Shown here: positions 1 through 9,477 of the stretch, piece by piece
Numbering within the stretch: the first letter of the stretch is position 1
How the letters are laid out: each line of letters opens with the position of its first letter
Assembly (NCBI GenBank): GCA_902167985.1
Contig: CABHNZ010000010.1
Location: 186,001-250,000 of the forward strand
Length of the DNA stretch: 64,000 nucleotides
Direction: 5' to 3'
Source: Shinella sp. UYSO24
GTDB taxonomy: Bacteria; Pseudomonadota; Alphaproteobacteria; Rhizobiales; Rhizobiaceae
Notes under the pieces: generated by a model
What the model saw: only the letters and a program-made list of their open reading frames with translations
Database searches by the model: none
Told to the model about the DNA's origin: nothing
Position numbers and translations under genes: made by a program

Positions 1-1002
1 CAACACGAGGGCAAAAACGGGCGTGCCGATCAGTGCCGTGAGGATGCCGAGCGGGATCTCGGTACTCGTCATCGTTCGGGCGGCGGTATCGACGATCAGC
101 AGATAGAGCCCCCCGAGAATGGCAGAGGTCGGCAGCATCAGTCGGTGGTCGGGACCGACCAGCATGCGGGCGATATGCGGAACGACAAGTCCGACCCAAC
201 CGATGACGCCGCTTACGGCGACCTGGGCTGCGACGATGACCGAGACGAGGATCAGCACTGCCCAGCGCAGGACGCCGACATTGATCCCCAGGGCACGCGC
301 ATCCTCATCGCCGAGCGACAGGAGGTTAATGCGCCAGCGCAGGCCGAGGATCACGAGACCGGCTGCGATCGTAGGGCCTGCGACCAGCAAAAGCTTGTCC
401 CAGTTTGCCGTCGCGAAGCTGCCCAGCAGCCAGAAGACCATGGTCGGCAGCTTGTCTTCGGTATCGGCAAGGTACTGCACGAGGCTGACAAGCGCCGCAA
501 AGAAGCCGCTGACGATGACGCCGGCGAGAACGAGCGCCAGAATATTGCGCCGGGCGACGATGCTGTTGAGCGCAAAGACAAGCAAGAGCGCCGCAAGGCC
601 GAAGGCGAAGGATGCCGCCAGAAGCCCGTAGCGCGGCAGGCTGAAGAGGATTGCGAGCACGCCGCCAAAGGCCGCACCCGACGAGACGCCCATCAGTTGC
701 GGCCCGACGAGCGGGTTGCGAAACACGCCCTGCATCGTGCCGCCGGCCAGAGCAAGACCGGCCCCCGTCAGCAGCGTCAGGAGGATACGCGGCATGCGGA
801 CGGTGAAGACGACATTGGCCTCGGCCGGCCCGACCGGAACGGCCGGCGGCGCGAAGGGGCTTATCAGGATCTCCACGATGCGGGTGAACGGGATGTTGTA
901 ACGGCCAAGGCCGAGGCAGGCGATTGCGGTGACAACAAGGGCTGCCGCCAGAAGCACGATCGTCAGCCTTGCCGAGCGCCGCTCTTTGCTTTCACCGCTC
1001 AT
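1..1002 (-). CDS. FecCD-type ABC importer permease (partial, C-terminus beyond window)
   Basis: Inner-membrane channel subunit of a FecBCD/BtuCD-type importer for an iron chelate, haem or corrinoid. 334 codons are visible and the reading frame stays open to base 1, so the last part is missing. The chain is almost entirely hydrophobic helices and carries family blocks: FRNPLVGP after the third segment, SLGDEDARALGI (the cytoplasmic region contacting the ATPase) and GWVGLVVPHIAR. The start ATG at 1002 overlaps the stop of the binding-protein gene (ATGA), so the two are translationally coupled. The matching ATPase gene is presumably just outside the window. The substrate cannot be told from sequence. 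Confidence 0.93.
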   Translation of the reverse strand, partial: MSGESKERRSARLTIVLLAAALVVTAIACLGLGRYNIPFTRIVEILISPFAPPAVPVGPAEANVVFTVRMPRILLTLLTGAGLALAGGTMQGVFRNPLVGPQLMGVSSGAAFGGVLAILFSLPRYGLLAASFAFGLAALLLVFALNSIVARRNILALVLAGVIVSGFFAALVSLVQYLADTEDKLPTMVFWLLGSFATANWDKLLLVAGPTIAAGLVILGLRWRINLLSLGDEDARALGINVGVLRWAVLILVSVIVAAQVAVSGVIGWVGLVVPHIARMLVGPDHRLMLPTSAILGGLYLLIVDTAARTMTSTEIPLGILTALIGTPVFALVL

Positions 1003-2057
1003 GGTGCCGCGCGATAGTCGGTGCGGTAGAATTCCCGGTAATAGGCATCGGCCTGCTTCTGCATGTCGATGTCGCGGAAACGATCCGGATAGAGCTTCTG
1101 GGCCATCCACAATTCGCCAAGTGCCATGGCTTCCGGCATGGGATAACCCCAGGCCTTGGCATATTCCGGCATGAGATAGATGCGGTTGTTTCGGACGGCG
1201 TCGATAGTCTGCCACGAGGCAGTCTTCCTGATCTCATCGACAACAGTCGGATAGCGTTCCTGAACGAAGATGACAGACGGGTTCCATTGAATGACGTCCT
1301 CCATCGTCACCTGCTTGAAACCGGCAATCTCGTTGGCGACATTGCGTGCACCGGCGCGCTCCATCATCAGCCCTGTATATTTGCCGTGACCGTAGGTGGT
1401 GAGATCCGGGTTGGCCATGTAGACGGGCACGCGCTTGTCCTGCGGAATATCTGCGAGGCGTTCGGCGACAAGCTGGCGGGTGCGTGTCGTTGCAGCGATC
1501 AGTGCTTCCCCCTGATCCTTCTTCCCGAGAATATCGGCGATCAGCCGCACGCCGGAGGCAAAGCCCGCATCGATCGCCGCCGGCTCGTCCTTCACCGTCG
1601 GATTGAGCTTCACGGCCTCCTGTGGCGGCACATCCAGAAGCGAGATGGCGACGACGGCAAGGCCCGTATCCTCCATCTGCTTGATCATGTCGGCGGGAGC
1701 GTAATTGGTGACGAACACGACGTCCGGCTTCAGCTTGAGCATTTCCTCGATATTGACCTTGGTCAGGCCGCCGGGCGTTGCAAGCTTGGGCAGATCCGGT
1801 GCGAGCCGGACATAATTGGCTCCGAGCTGCTTCTTCCATTCGTCGAGCACGCCGACCACCTTGTCCATGGCATTGAGCTGGACCGCAATGTTGAGCGTCT
1901 GGTGCTGCAGGATGACGACGCGGTTCACGCTATCGGGCACATGCACCTGCCGGCCGATCTGGTCGGTGATCAGCCGATCGGCAAAGGCTGGGGTGGCCAG
2001 CATGATGGAGAGAAAGGCAAAGCCCGTTGCTGCGAGCGAGGCAAGACGACTGATCAT
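999..2057 (-). CDS. Periplasmic substrate-binding protein of FecBCD-type importer
   Basis: Captures the ligand in the periplasm and delivers it to the permease encoded next. 352 residues; residues 1-26 form a Sec signal peptide ending at ATPAFA. The two-lobed class III binding-protein fold is shown by a start like ITDQIGRQVHVPD, the helix block EEMLKLKPDVVFVT, and a second lobe with MEDVIQWNPSVIFV. The family (FecB/BtuF/CeuE) takes up ferric siderophores, haem, cobalamin or sometimes nickel/cobalt chelates; nothing here decides among these. The 160-bp region upstream contains an inverted-repeat element at 2121-2140 that also precedes the second transporter operon. Confidence 0.92.
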   Translation of the reverse strand: MISRLASLAATGFAFLSIMLATPAFADRLITDQIGRQVHVPDSVNRVVILQHQTLNIAVQLNAMDKVVGVLDEWKKQLGANYVRLAPDLPKLATPGGLTKVNIEEMLKLKPDVVFVTNYAPADMIKQMEDTGLAVVAISLLDVPPQEAVKLNPTVKDEPAAIDAGFASGVRLIADILGKKDQGEALIAATTRTRQLVAERLADIPQDKRVPVYMANPDLTTYGHGKYTGLMMERAGARNVANEIAGFKQVTMEDVIQWNPSVIFVQERYPTVVDEIRKTASWQTIDAVRNNRIYLMPEYAKAWGYPMPEAMALGELWMAQKLYPDRFRDIDMQKQADAYYREFYRTDYRAAP

Positions 2058-2120
2058 CGGGAATGGGTCCTAGGCGGGAGATGCAGGACGGCTAACACGG
2101 TCTCCCCAGGGCGGCAATAC

Positions 2121-2140
2121 GATATATTCATCCAGATATC
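2121..2140. promoter_or_regulatory. Shared 20-bp inverted-repeat element, copy 1
   Basis: GATAT-N10-ATATC, 63 bp upstream of the binding-protein start at 2057. It matches the reverse complement of 5675-5694 at 15 of 20 positions (common form GAYATATTCNNNNCNGATATC without the extra N, flanked on both sides by CG). The two occurrences lie upstream of the only two FecB-type genes in the window, which suggests a common metal-responsive regulator. It does not match the Irr, RirA, Zur or NikR box patterns I know. Confidence 0.5.
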
Positions 2141-2217
2141 ACGAACTGCGCGCCGATTGTATGTCGCTGACGCAATCCGGGGCACCGAGGGGCGAGTGGG
2201 AGCGGAGGCTATGAGCC

Positions 2218-2744
2218 TTACGCCTTCTGGCAGTAATGGGCGGTCGGGCCGTTCTCATCCGTCTGAAAATCGCCCGGCTGCGGTGGTGCGATCGGCTTGA
2301 AGAGCGTGCGATCCGGTTTCAGATCGATCAGCGGCGTTCCGTCGAGGCAGTCGAGACCGCGCACCAGAAGCACATTGCCTTCGACGCCTTCGAGCTTGAC
2401 GATCGACGTGCCGATCGGGTTCGGCCTCACCGGCGAACGCAGCGAGAACGTGCCATGTACCTTGCCGTTGCTTGCCGGGCTCTGCAGCACCAGATCCCGC
2501 CTGGACTGATGCAGCCAGTAGAGAAGCTCCAGCCGCTCGAAGACCTCGACACCCTTCAGGGCAGGGATCCATGGCTCATAGATCTCGATACGGCAAAGCG
2601 GCCCGTCGTGACGGCCTGGCGGGGTGTTTCCATGCGTGACGTCCAGGGTGTCGAGATCCGGCCGATGAAGGTCAGGCCGGCATCCGTCGGTTCGGGCGGC
2701 GTCACCTGGACCTCGTTCTCGCGGATTTCGTTTTCTCGCACCAT
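2218..2744 (-). CDS. trmO: TrmO/TsaA-family tRNA methyltransferase-like protein (frame broken)
   Basis: TsaA-fold (UPF0066) protein; the characterised E. coli member TrmO uses S-adenosylmethionine to N6-methylate t6A37 in certain threonine tRNAs. N-terminal half FIGRISTPW and TPRQ; C-terminal half [12 protein letters not shown] and a GTPLIDLKP block, both family hallmarks. The frame breaks near 2619, where the run after CCAG lacks one G (TPRQ should continue GRHDGP); with it restored the protein is 175 residues. The start ATG at 2744 shares one base with the stop of the ATPase gene (TGATG), so it is the last gene of the importer operon. TsaA-like genes attached to metal-chelate importers occur elsewhere; the reason is unknown. 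Confidence 0.82.
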
Positions 2745-3526
2745 CAGACCTCTCCTTGATCGAGACGCGGCGAACAGACCTGAAAACGGCTGCCGGGCAG
2801 GGTGCCCATCACCACGTCGATGCCATAAAGCTGTTTCACGCGCGCTGGTGTCAACACATCTGCAGGCGCGCCGAGATCTGCCAGAGCCCCGTCATGCAGC
2901 AGGGCGACCCGATCAGCCACCATGAAGACATGATCCGGATTGTGGGTGGAGAGCACGATGGCCATGCCGTCTGCCGAAAGGCGCCGGACATGGGACAGCA
3001 CGCGCATCTGGTTGCCGTAATCGAGGCTTGCGGTCGGCTCGTCCATCACGAGCGCCTTCGGTTGCTGCGCGAGCGCGCGGGCAATCAACGCCATCTGCCG
3101 TTCACCGCCGGAAATTTCGGTATATGGCCGATCCGCCAGATGCGCCATGCCGAGCCGGTCAAGCGCATCCATGGCGATCGCGTGATCGCTTCCGGAGGGC
3201 GCCGCAAAGGGGGCCACCTGCGCTGCCCGGCCCATAAGCACGACATCGCGTACGGTGAACGGAAAAAGCGCTGCATGCGCCTGCGGCACATAGCCGATAC
3301 GCTTTGCGCGTTCTCCGGCCGACATCCCGCCCAGCGGCAGGCCGTCGAAGAGCACATCCCCTGCCTTGGGCTTCAACAGGCCGAGCATGGTCTTGAACAG
3401 GGTCGTCTTTCCAGCACCGTTGGGTCCCAGCAGGGCAAGCACCTCGCCGCGGCCGATCGTCAGCGTCATCTTCTGTCCGATGGTGCGGCCCGGATAGCCG
3501 AAGGAGAGATTTCGGAGTTCCAGCAT
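2744..3526 (-). CDS. FecE/BtuD-type ABC importer ATPase
   Basis: Cytoplasmic ATPase driving uptake through the permease at 3526-4569. 260 residues from the ATG at 3526, chosen because it shares one base with the permease stop (TGATG) and begins [11 protein letters not shown] as in the family. Walker A GPNGAGKT (34-41), Q-loop Q83, signature ISGGERQ (139-145), Walker B ALVMDEP (159-165), D-loop SLD and switch histidine H196. All catalytic residues are present. Confidence 0.96.
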   Translation of the reverse strand: MLELRNLSFGYPGRTIGQKMTLTIGRGEVLALLGPNGAGKTTLFKTMLGLLKPKAGDVLFDGLPLGGMSAGERAKRIGYVPQAHAALFPFTVRDVVLMGRAAQVAPFAAPSGSDHAIAMDALDRLGMAHLADRPYTEISGGERQMALIARALAQQPKALVMDEPTASLDYGNQMRVLSHVRRLSADGMAIVLSTHNPDHVFMVADRVALLHDGALADLGAPADVLTPARVKQLYGIDVVMGTLPGSRFQVCSPRLDQGEV

Positions 3527-4569
3527 CAGGCCCAGCCTCGCTTGCCGGAGGCAAGCAGCCACAGGAAGAAGGGGGCTCCGACCACTGCGGTCAGGATGCC
3601 GAGTGGAATTTCCGTCGGGGCGATGCTGCGGGCAAGCCCGTCCACCACCAGCATATAGCCACCGCCGAGCATGATCGAAGCCGGCAGCAGCCGGCGGAAA
3701 TCCGGCCCGACGAGAAGGCGAGCGATATGCGGGATGACGAGCCCGACCCAGCCGACGATCCCGGCAATCGAAACGGACGCGGCCGTCATCAGCGTCGCTC
3801 CGCAGATCAGCGCCAAACGGGTGAGGCGGGTATCGATGCCGAGCGTCTTTGCCTCCTCGTCGCCAAGCGTCATGACATTCATGCGCCAGCGCAACAGCAC
3901 GAGCGGCAGAAGCCCGAGCAGCATGGCCGGCAGAAAGGCGCCGATATCCGCCCGCGTCACGGCGGTCAGGCTGCCCAGTAGCCAGTAGGTGATCGCCGGC
4001 AGCTGGTCATAGGGGTCGGCGAGGATCTTGATCAGCGAAATGCCGGCGCCGACAATCGCGCCGACCGCCACCCCTGCCAGAACCAGCGTCAAAGCCGGAT
4101 CGCGCCCGCGCACGACTGCGCCGACGGCGTAAACCGCACCGACCGCAAGCAGCCCGCCGCAGAAGCTCATGATCTGGATGACCGCAACGGGCGCGGCAAG
4201 GAAAATGGCGAGAACGGCCCCAAGGCTTGCACCGGCAGAGACGCCGAGAATATCGGGCGATACCAGCGGATTGCGAAACAGCCCCTGATAGGTAGCGCCC
4301 GCCGAGGCCAGCGCAGCGCCGATCAGAAGGCCCGCCAACACACGCGGCAGGCGGACATTCCAGATCACGGTTTGGCGGATGGGGTCGACGCTTGTCGGCT
4401 CGCCGGTAACACCCGCAGCAAGAGCCCTGAGGATATCTGCTGGCGCAACCCAGTATTTGCCGATCGCCATGGCCGCCAGCATCACGACAAGCAGGCACAC
4501 CGGCGCAAGGACGAACAATTGCCAGTTTTCGTGTCTACGCCACATGCTTGCCATCCCGGCTGCCCGCAC
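3526..4569 (-). CDS. FecCD-type ABC importer permease
   Basis: Complete permease, up to 347 residues with about ten membrane helices. Family blocks: GLFRNPLVSPDILGVSAGA, TLGDEEAKTLGID and GWVGLVIPHIARLL. The first possible start is a GTG at 4569; ATGs at 4554 and 4545 are equally plausible because none has a strong ribosome-binding site. It is a clear paralogue of the permease at 1-1002, so the window carries two related importers side by side. The order here is binding protein, permease, ATPase, trmO-like, with single-base or short gaps. Confidence 0.94.
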   Translation of the reverse strand: MRAAGMASMWRRHENWQLFVLAPVCLLVVMLAAMAIGKYWVAPADILRALAAGVTGEPTSVDPIRQTVIWNVRLPRVLAGLLIGAALASAGATYQGLFRNPLVSPDILGVSAGASLGAVLAIFLAAPVAVIQIMSFCGGLLAVGAVYAVGAVVRGRDPALTLVLAGVAVGAIVGAGISLIKILADPYDQLPAITYWLLGSLTAVTRADIGAFLPAMLLGLLPLVLLRWRMNVMTLGDEEAKTLGIDTRLTRLALICGATLMTAASVSIAGIVGWVGLVIPHIARLLVGPDFRRLLPASIMLGGGYMLVVDGLARSIAPTEIPLGILTAVVGAPFFLWLLASGKRGWA

Positions 4570-4593
4570 CGAGCCGAAACCCTGCGCCTATCC

Positions 4594-5631
4594 TCATCGG
4601 GCAGCAGGTGCCGCGCCCTTCAAGAGCGTGTCAATCTGGGCATCGGTCACATCGACCTGATAAAAGAGTTTGAAAAACCTCCTGACATCGCCTCGAAGAT
4701 CTCCGCCGAAGGTTTCTGGATAGAGGACCGTCTCCAGCCAACGTATGCCGATCAGGCGATTGATGCCGGGTGGTGAATCGAGCCAGCCGAAGGGCAGGCC
4801 GGGCGTTACGAACACTTTACCCTCTTTCACGGCGGTGACGCTGGCCCAGGATGGATCGGCCTTGACGCTCGCTGCGAATTTCGGGCTGGCGGCCAGAATG
4901 ACGTCGGGGTTCCAGCCGAGAACCTGTTCCAGAGAGACATTGGTCAGGCCGCCTTTGCCGGCGGAGGCGGCCACATTGGTGGCGCCGGCTGCCTCCAAGA
5001 TTTCGAGGTTGATCGAGCCGGCAAGGCCGGTCTCCAGCCCGTCCGGGCCGCGGCCGTAATAGACCCTGGGTCGGTCGCCGGCAGGCAGTTTGGCCAAGCC
5101 TTCGTCGAGGGTCTTGAGCGTGTTCTCGGCATAGGAGGCCAATTCTTCGGCGCGTGGCTTTACGCCGAGCAGATCCCCCACCTGGCGCAGCGTGGCTGCC
5201 GTATCCTTGAAGCGGCCGTCAATCAGAACATATGGGATGCCGGTCTGTTGCTGGACCTTGTCGGCCAGCGACTTGTAGGTCGCATTGACGCTACCCACGT
5301 CGATGATGAGATCCGGCTTGGCGGCGATCACCGCCTCCATGTTGGCCGTGCCACCCTGTCCGGTCAGCCGGCCGAATGTCGGCAGGTCGCGAACGGCGGG
5401 GGCGAGAAATGCCTTCTCGTCTGCACCCGGTTCGCGCACCCAGCCGGTGAGCTTGTCCGGCGCCAGCACATAGACGAGGACCGAAGCCGGCGGCCCGGCG
5501 GCCAGCACCCGGGTCACGTGATCCGGGATCTCCACCGTTCGCCCGCTCGCATCGGTGAAGGGCCGTGCAAGCGCCGTACTGGACAGGCCGGCGACAAATG
5601 CCGCCAGAACCGCGGCTACAAACTTCAGCAT
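4594..5631 (-). CDS. Periplasmic substrate-binding protein of second FecBCD-type importer
   Basis: 345 residues from the ATG at 5631, which has a GGGAG ribosome-binding site 7 bases upstream and opens directly into a Sec signal peptide (MLKFVAAVLAAFVAG...TALA). Contains TDASGRTVEIPDHVTRV, EAVIAAKPDLIIDVG and EQVLGWNPDVILAA, the typical lobes of class III metal-chelate or cobalamin binding proteins. First gene of the operon with the permease and ATPase. It is only distantly similar to the binding protein at 999-2057, so the two systems probably take different ligands while sharing the upstream element. Confidence 0.92.
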   Translation of the reverse strand: MLKFVAAVLAAFVAGLSSTALARPFTDASGRTVEIPDHVTRVLAAGPPASVLVYVLAPDKLTGWVREPGADEKAFLAPAVRDLPTFGRLTGQGGTANMEAVIAAKPDLIIDVGSVNATYKSLADKVQQQTGIPYVLIDGRFKDTAATLRQVGDLLGVKPRAEELASYAENTLKTLDEGLAKLPAGDRPRVYYGRGPDGLETGLAGSINLEILEAAGATNVAASAGKGGLTNVSLEQVLGWNPDVILAASPKFAASVKADPSWASVTAVKEGKVFVTPGLPFGWLDSPPGINRLIGIRWLETVLYPETFGGDLRGDVRRFFKLFYQVDVTDAQIDTLLKGAAPAAR

Positions 5632-5674
5632 GGAAACACTCCCGGACCGACTTGCAGCCATCATGGCATGGCGA

Positions 5675-5694
5675 GATATCCGTTGGAATATGTC
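5675..5694. promoter_or_regulatory. Shared 20-bp inverted-repeat element, copy 2
   Basis: GATATC-N8-ATATGTC, 43 bp upstream of the ATG at 5631. It aligns in reverse complement to 2121-2140, keeping the outer half-sites and the TATTC block while the central bases differ, the pattern expected of a conserved operator. Confidence 0.5.
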
Positions 5695-5747
5695 GGCGTG
5701 CGAAAATGAGCGATACCGTCAAGCGGCGGCATAAGTGCCGGCGCCTG

Positions 5748-6227
5748 TTACAGGGGCGGCAGGCGTCTCTTGACTGACGTTCCCTTGATGACGGCCGTAC
5801 TGGTGACGGCATGTTCCGAGAGGGCTTCAAGAACATCGTCCATCTGCTCGATCGTATGGACAACGAGGCGAGCAAGGAAAGGATCGTCACCGGTGATCTT
5901 CTCGCACTCGATGAATTCCGGCCGCTCCTGAATGAGCCGTTCGACGAGGTGGATCTTGCCGGGCAGGGGGCGGATCCTCACCATCGCCCTGATCTGATAA
6001 CCGATGGCGCGTGTGTCCACGTCCAAGGTAAAGCCCCGGATAACGCCGGCTGCCTCAAGCCGGCGCACACGATCCGAAACGCTCGGTGCCGACATGCCGA
6101 CGAGGCGGGCAAGCTCGCTCATGGATAGGCGAGCGTCTGAATCGAGAGCCGAAAGAATCTGCGCATCGGTTGCGTCCAGCGACGACTTTCCGGTTTGAAG
6201 GTTCCGGGGTGATTTTGCTTTCAACAT
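5748..6227 (-). CDS. Lrp/AsnC-family transcriptional regulator
   Basis: 159 residues from the ATG at 6227. N-terminal winged helix-turn-helix starting LDATDAQILSALDSDARLSMSELARLVGMS with the recognition helix SAPSVSDRVRRLEAAGVI, then a RAM/AsnC ligand-binding domain (YQIRAMVRIRP ... FIECEKITGDDPFLARLVV). Divergent from an EamA exporter gene with an 86-bp gap, the usual arrangement in which such a regulator controls a metabolite exporter. Confidence 0.93.
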   Translation of the reverse strand: MLKAKSPRNLQTGKSSLDATDAQILSALDSDARLSMSELARLVGMSAPSVSDRVRRLEAAGVIRGFTLDVDTRAIGYQIRAMVRIRPLPGKIHLVERLIQERPEFIECEKITGDDPFLARLVVHTIEQMDDVLEALSEHAVTSTAVIKGTSVKRRLPPL

Positions 6228-6313
6228 GGAGGGCAATTTACGCGATCGCTATCGGTCATTCCATATAAATCGATGATATCGCCTTGCATGATTGCTCCAG
6301 CTGGAGACACATC

Positions 6314-7238
6314 ATGCTGCTTGGGATCATTGCCGGCCTCACCACTTGCGCCCTGTGGGGGCTCACCTTCATCGCGCCGCGTGCCGTCTTGCCTTTCACG
6401 GCATGGGATTTGACCATTGCCCGTTATTGCATCTTCGGGCTGGCCTGCCTGCTGCTCATGGCCGATCGACGGTTTCGGCCCGTCGGCCTCGCTCCCACCC
6501 AGGTCATGGTCGGCTTGTTGCTCGGCGGTGCGGGTTATGTCGGATATTTCATCAGCGTGGCTTTTGCAGTCCGGCTCGCCGCGCCGCGGTGCCGCCCGTT
6601 ATCATCGGCAGCATGCCGGTGTTGCTGGCGATCATCGCCAACATCCGGCACCCTTCCACATCCTGGAGGCTCTCGCCCTGCCTCTGGCGCTCATAGCGAT
6701 AGGGGTGGCGATCGTGAACGCCGCGACGGTCAGTGCCGCGGATGTCACGGACATGCCCTCGATCGTGCTCGGCATTCTTGCCAGCCTGGCAGCACTGGCA
6801 ATCTGGATTGCCTACGGTCTGGCGAATGCGGCCGTCATGCAGGCGGCCGATGCGCCCGATGGCTTGCGATGGACGGGCTTGCAAGGCATGGGGGCAGCGA
6901 TCGGTAGTCTCTTGCTGTTGCCTCTGGCTTCGTTCGATCTCGCCCGCACGGCGTCCACGGCGGAAATCCTGCGCTTTGCGCTATGGGCGGCGGTCATGGG
7001 GCTGGCAGGGTCGTGGCTTGCGACATGGTGCTGGGTCATCGCCTCCCGTCGCCTGCCGCTGGCGCTTGCGGCGCAACTCATCGTCGCTGAAACCATCTTT
7101 GGCCTCGGCTATGGCTTCCTGTTCGAGGGCCGGCTTCCGTCTTCTGCCGAAGCGATAGGGGTGATGCTTCAGTTCGCCGGTGTCTGCTCCACTATCGCCG
7201 TGTTCAGCACGCCGAGGCTTTCCAGAGAGCCGGCGTAA
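6314..7238 (+). CDS. EamA-family drug/metabolite transporter (frame broken twice)
   Basis: Inner-membrane exporter of the DMT superfamily, about ten helices in two EamA repeats. The ATG at 6314 has GGAG seven bases upstream and begins MLLGIIAGLTTCALWGLTF. Two one-base losses break the frame: near 6588 (AVRLA should continue GAAVPPVIIGSMP) and near 6652 (a CCC that should be CCCC, NIRHP then FHILEAL). With both repaired the protein is 308 residues, normal for the family. Probably controlled by the divergent Lrp-type gene; substrate unknown. Confidence 0.85.
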
Positions 7239-7345
7239 ATGTCCTGTTCATTCGTCACCTGCTGATCGGCAACGGAAATCTGGTCATGCTTGCCGGTGTG
7301 AATATTGCATAGCCAGGGCATGCATTTGCGTCACCGCATTCGCTT

Positions 7346-8219
7346 CTATCGCAAACTGTTTTCGCGCCGCCAGGCAGCCGGGGTTTGGCCAGTTTGCTTC
7401 TTGAATGCCCGGATCAGGTGCATGGCATCGCTGAAACCTGTCGCCTCCGCGACGAGGCTGAGTGGCATATCCGTTTGCAGAAGAAGACCCTGGGCCATCT
7501 TGGTCCTTTCCTGCAGCTGCCATTGATAGGGAGAGGTTCCTGTCGTCGCCTTGAAAGCCCGGCAGAAATGCCATTGCGACTGGCCAAGCAGCGAGGCGAG
7601 CTCACCAAGTTCGATCGCCTGCGGAAGCCGGCTATGCATGTAATCCTTAACCCGTCGAACCTGCCAGGCGGCAAGCCTTGCGGGCTGTCGCTCGCTTGAG
7701 GATGCCGTGCTCAGCAGAGCAAGTATGCCCGCCACCAGACTGTCGCCGAACAAAGAATATGAGGCACCAGCTCGGGTGTATCGAGGAGCATTTTCACAAG
7801 CGTCAGAACCCGTGGATCGTTGAAGCGTAATCGCGGTTCTTCAAGGCCCGGGGTTGAAAGTCGCCCTGGAGACGCGCTTCCAACGTGGGAATGTCGAAGA
7901 CGATCATGGCGTACCGGGCATAGTGAAGCTCGCCGGCATAGCCCCACCAGGGCAATCCCCGTGAAATGACTGCCATATGATTGGTGCTGTGTTCCACAGG
8001 GTTGGCTCTGTCACGCTTCAGGCGGCATTCCGTTGTGCTCCCGACCTCGGCCAGACTGACCGTAAACCGGGTTTTGTTGGCATGGGGCATCGGGTGCAGA
8101 ACGACGCCACCGTTGGCGTGTTCATGAATGTCTTCGACGACTGCGCCATTCCAGATCCGGCTTCTCCTCTCGATACTGATGACGTTCTCCGGGAGATCGC
8201 TTTCAAATATCGTCGCCAT
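7346..8219 (-). CDS. AraC-family regulator, paralogue 1 (frame broken twice)
   Basis: Transcriptional regulator with an N-terminal cupin-like sensing domain (IWNGAVVEDIHEHANGGV) and a C-terminal pair of helix-turn-helix motifs (LLGQSQWHFCRAFKATTG; TGFSDAMHLIRAFKKQTG). Start at 8219, opening MATIFESDLPENV like its paralogues. One-base losses near 7847 (C run; FQP should read PGLEEPRLRF) and near 7762 (before LFGDSLVAG); restored length 291. It is one of four closely similar AraC proteins in this window (also 17.3, 25.2 and 26.2 kb). Confidence 0.85.
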
Positions 8220-8332
8220 GTCGCAGGCCGTGACATCTGGTGGACCGGGTGGAGCTCGCGAGAGGCGTATAGCTCGGTGAGCCGGATGAAGACGACTGTC
8301 GGGCGAAAGCGGAACCGGTACCGGCACGAGAC

Positions 8333-9477
8333 CTAGCGATCATGAAAAAGGCCCCTTGCAATGATGCCGCGCTGGATCTCGGAACTGCCTTCATAGATCC
8401 GCAATATGCGAAGATCTCTGACATATCTTTCGAGCGGGTAGTCCCGGGTATACCCATTGCCGCCATGGATCTGCAGGGCCTTGTCGGCAATGCGCCCGGC
8501 GGCTTCGGTGGAAAACAGCTTCGCCATCGCAGCCTCTGTCGAATATCTCACGCCTGTGCCACGCATCCGGGCGGCGTTGAGGCCAAGCGCGCGGGCTGCC
8601 GAAAGATCGACGGCACAATCGGCCAGCATCCATTGAAGGCCCTGAAAGTCCGAAATGGGGTGCCCGCCGACCTTGCGCTCCTTCGAATAGGCAATCGCCG
8701 CGTCAAGAGCTGCAGCCGCAATGCCCGTGGCCTGCGCGGCCACTTCTATCCGCCCGTTATCGAGCACGCGCAGCGCGGTTCGAAAGCCTGCACCCTCCGC
8801 CCCCAGGAGGTTGGACAAGGGGACGATACAATCAAGCGTGACGGTGAAGACGTGGCCACCCCGAGGCCCATTGTCCGCTCCGGCAGACCGAATTCGATCC
8901 CGGTGGTGTTTTTGGGTTCTATCAGAAATGCGCTGATGCCCCGCGCGCCGAGGTCCGGCGCGGTCATCGCAAAGACGATGATGAAGTCCGCATAAGCGGC
9001 GTTTGAGATAAAGCACTTGGTGCCACGGATATGATATCCAAGCTCGGACTTTGTCGCCCTCGTTCCCATGTCGACCGGGTTGGAGCCGGCTTGAGGTTCC
9101 GTAAGGGCAAAGGCGCCGAGCATTGCGCCGGATGTGGCCTGCGGCAAGATCTGCTCTTTCTGATCCTCCCGCCCTCCGTTTTCCACGGCATCGGTGGCGA
9201 GGAAATGCGCTGTCAACATGGACGCAGTCGAACCACATGCAGCGGCTACGCATTCGACCGCTTCATAGAGCGCAGCGCCGCTCAAACCGAGACCGCCGTA
9301 ATCTGGCGAGATGTTCAGTCCCATCAGTCCCAGGGCAGCCATGCCGGGCAAATGGCGTGTCGCAGTTTCTTCGCTCGCATCGAGAACATGTGCATATGGC
9401 GCCAGTTCCTGTCTTGCGAAGCGCTCGATCTGGTCGAGGACCAGTCTTTCCTCCCCGTTCAGCTTGCTCATGGACAT
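8333..9477 (-). CDS. Acyl-CoA dehydrogenase (frame broken)
   Basis: FAD-dependent dehydrogenase introducing a 2,3 double bond in an acyl-CoA. Conserved blocks: [52 protein letters not shown] and the terminal [15 protein letters not shown], whose first glutamate is the usual catalytic base position. Frame lost near 8865 by one missing base (ERTMGL should continue RGGHVF). Two starts are possible, ATG 9477 or 9471; the latter overlaps the CoA-transferase stop as ATGA. Length about 380 residues. Cotranscribed with the CoA-transferase, suggesting activation of an acid to its CoA ester followed by oxidation. Confidence 0.9.

Noticed and set aside
2058..2217. Possible cobalamin riboswitch before the binding-protein gene
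   Set aside because: A GGGGAGACC run recalls the B12 box, but the other conserved B12 riboswitch blocks and their order are absent.
969..2300. Long plus-strand open frame (about 440 codons) across the binding-protein gene
   Set aside because: Antisense to a well-conserved binding protein; Arg/His/Asp-rich with no family resemblance, a usual product of high-GC third positions.
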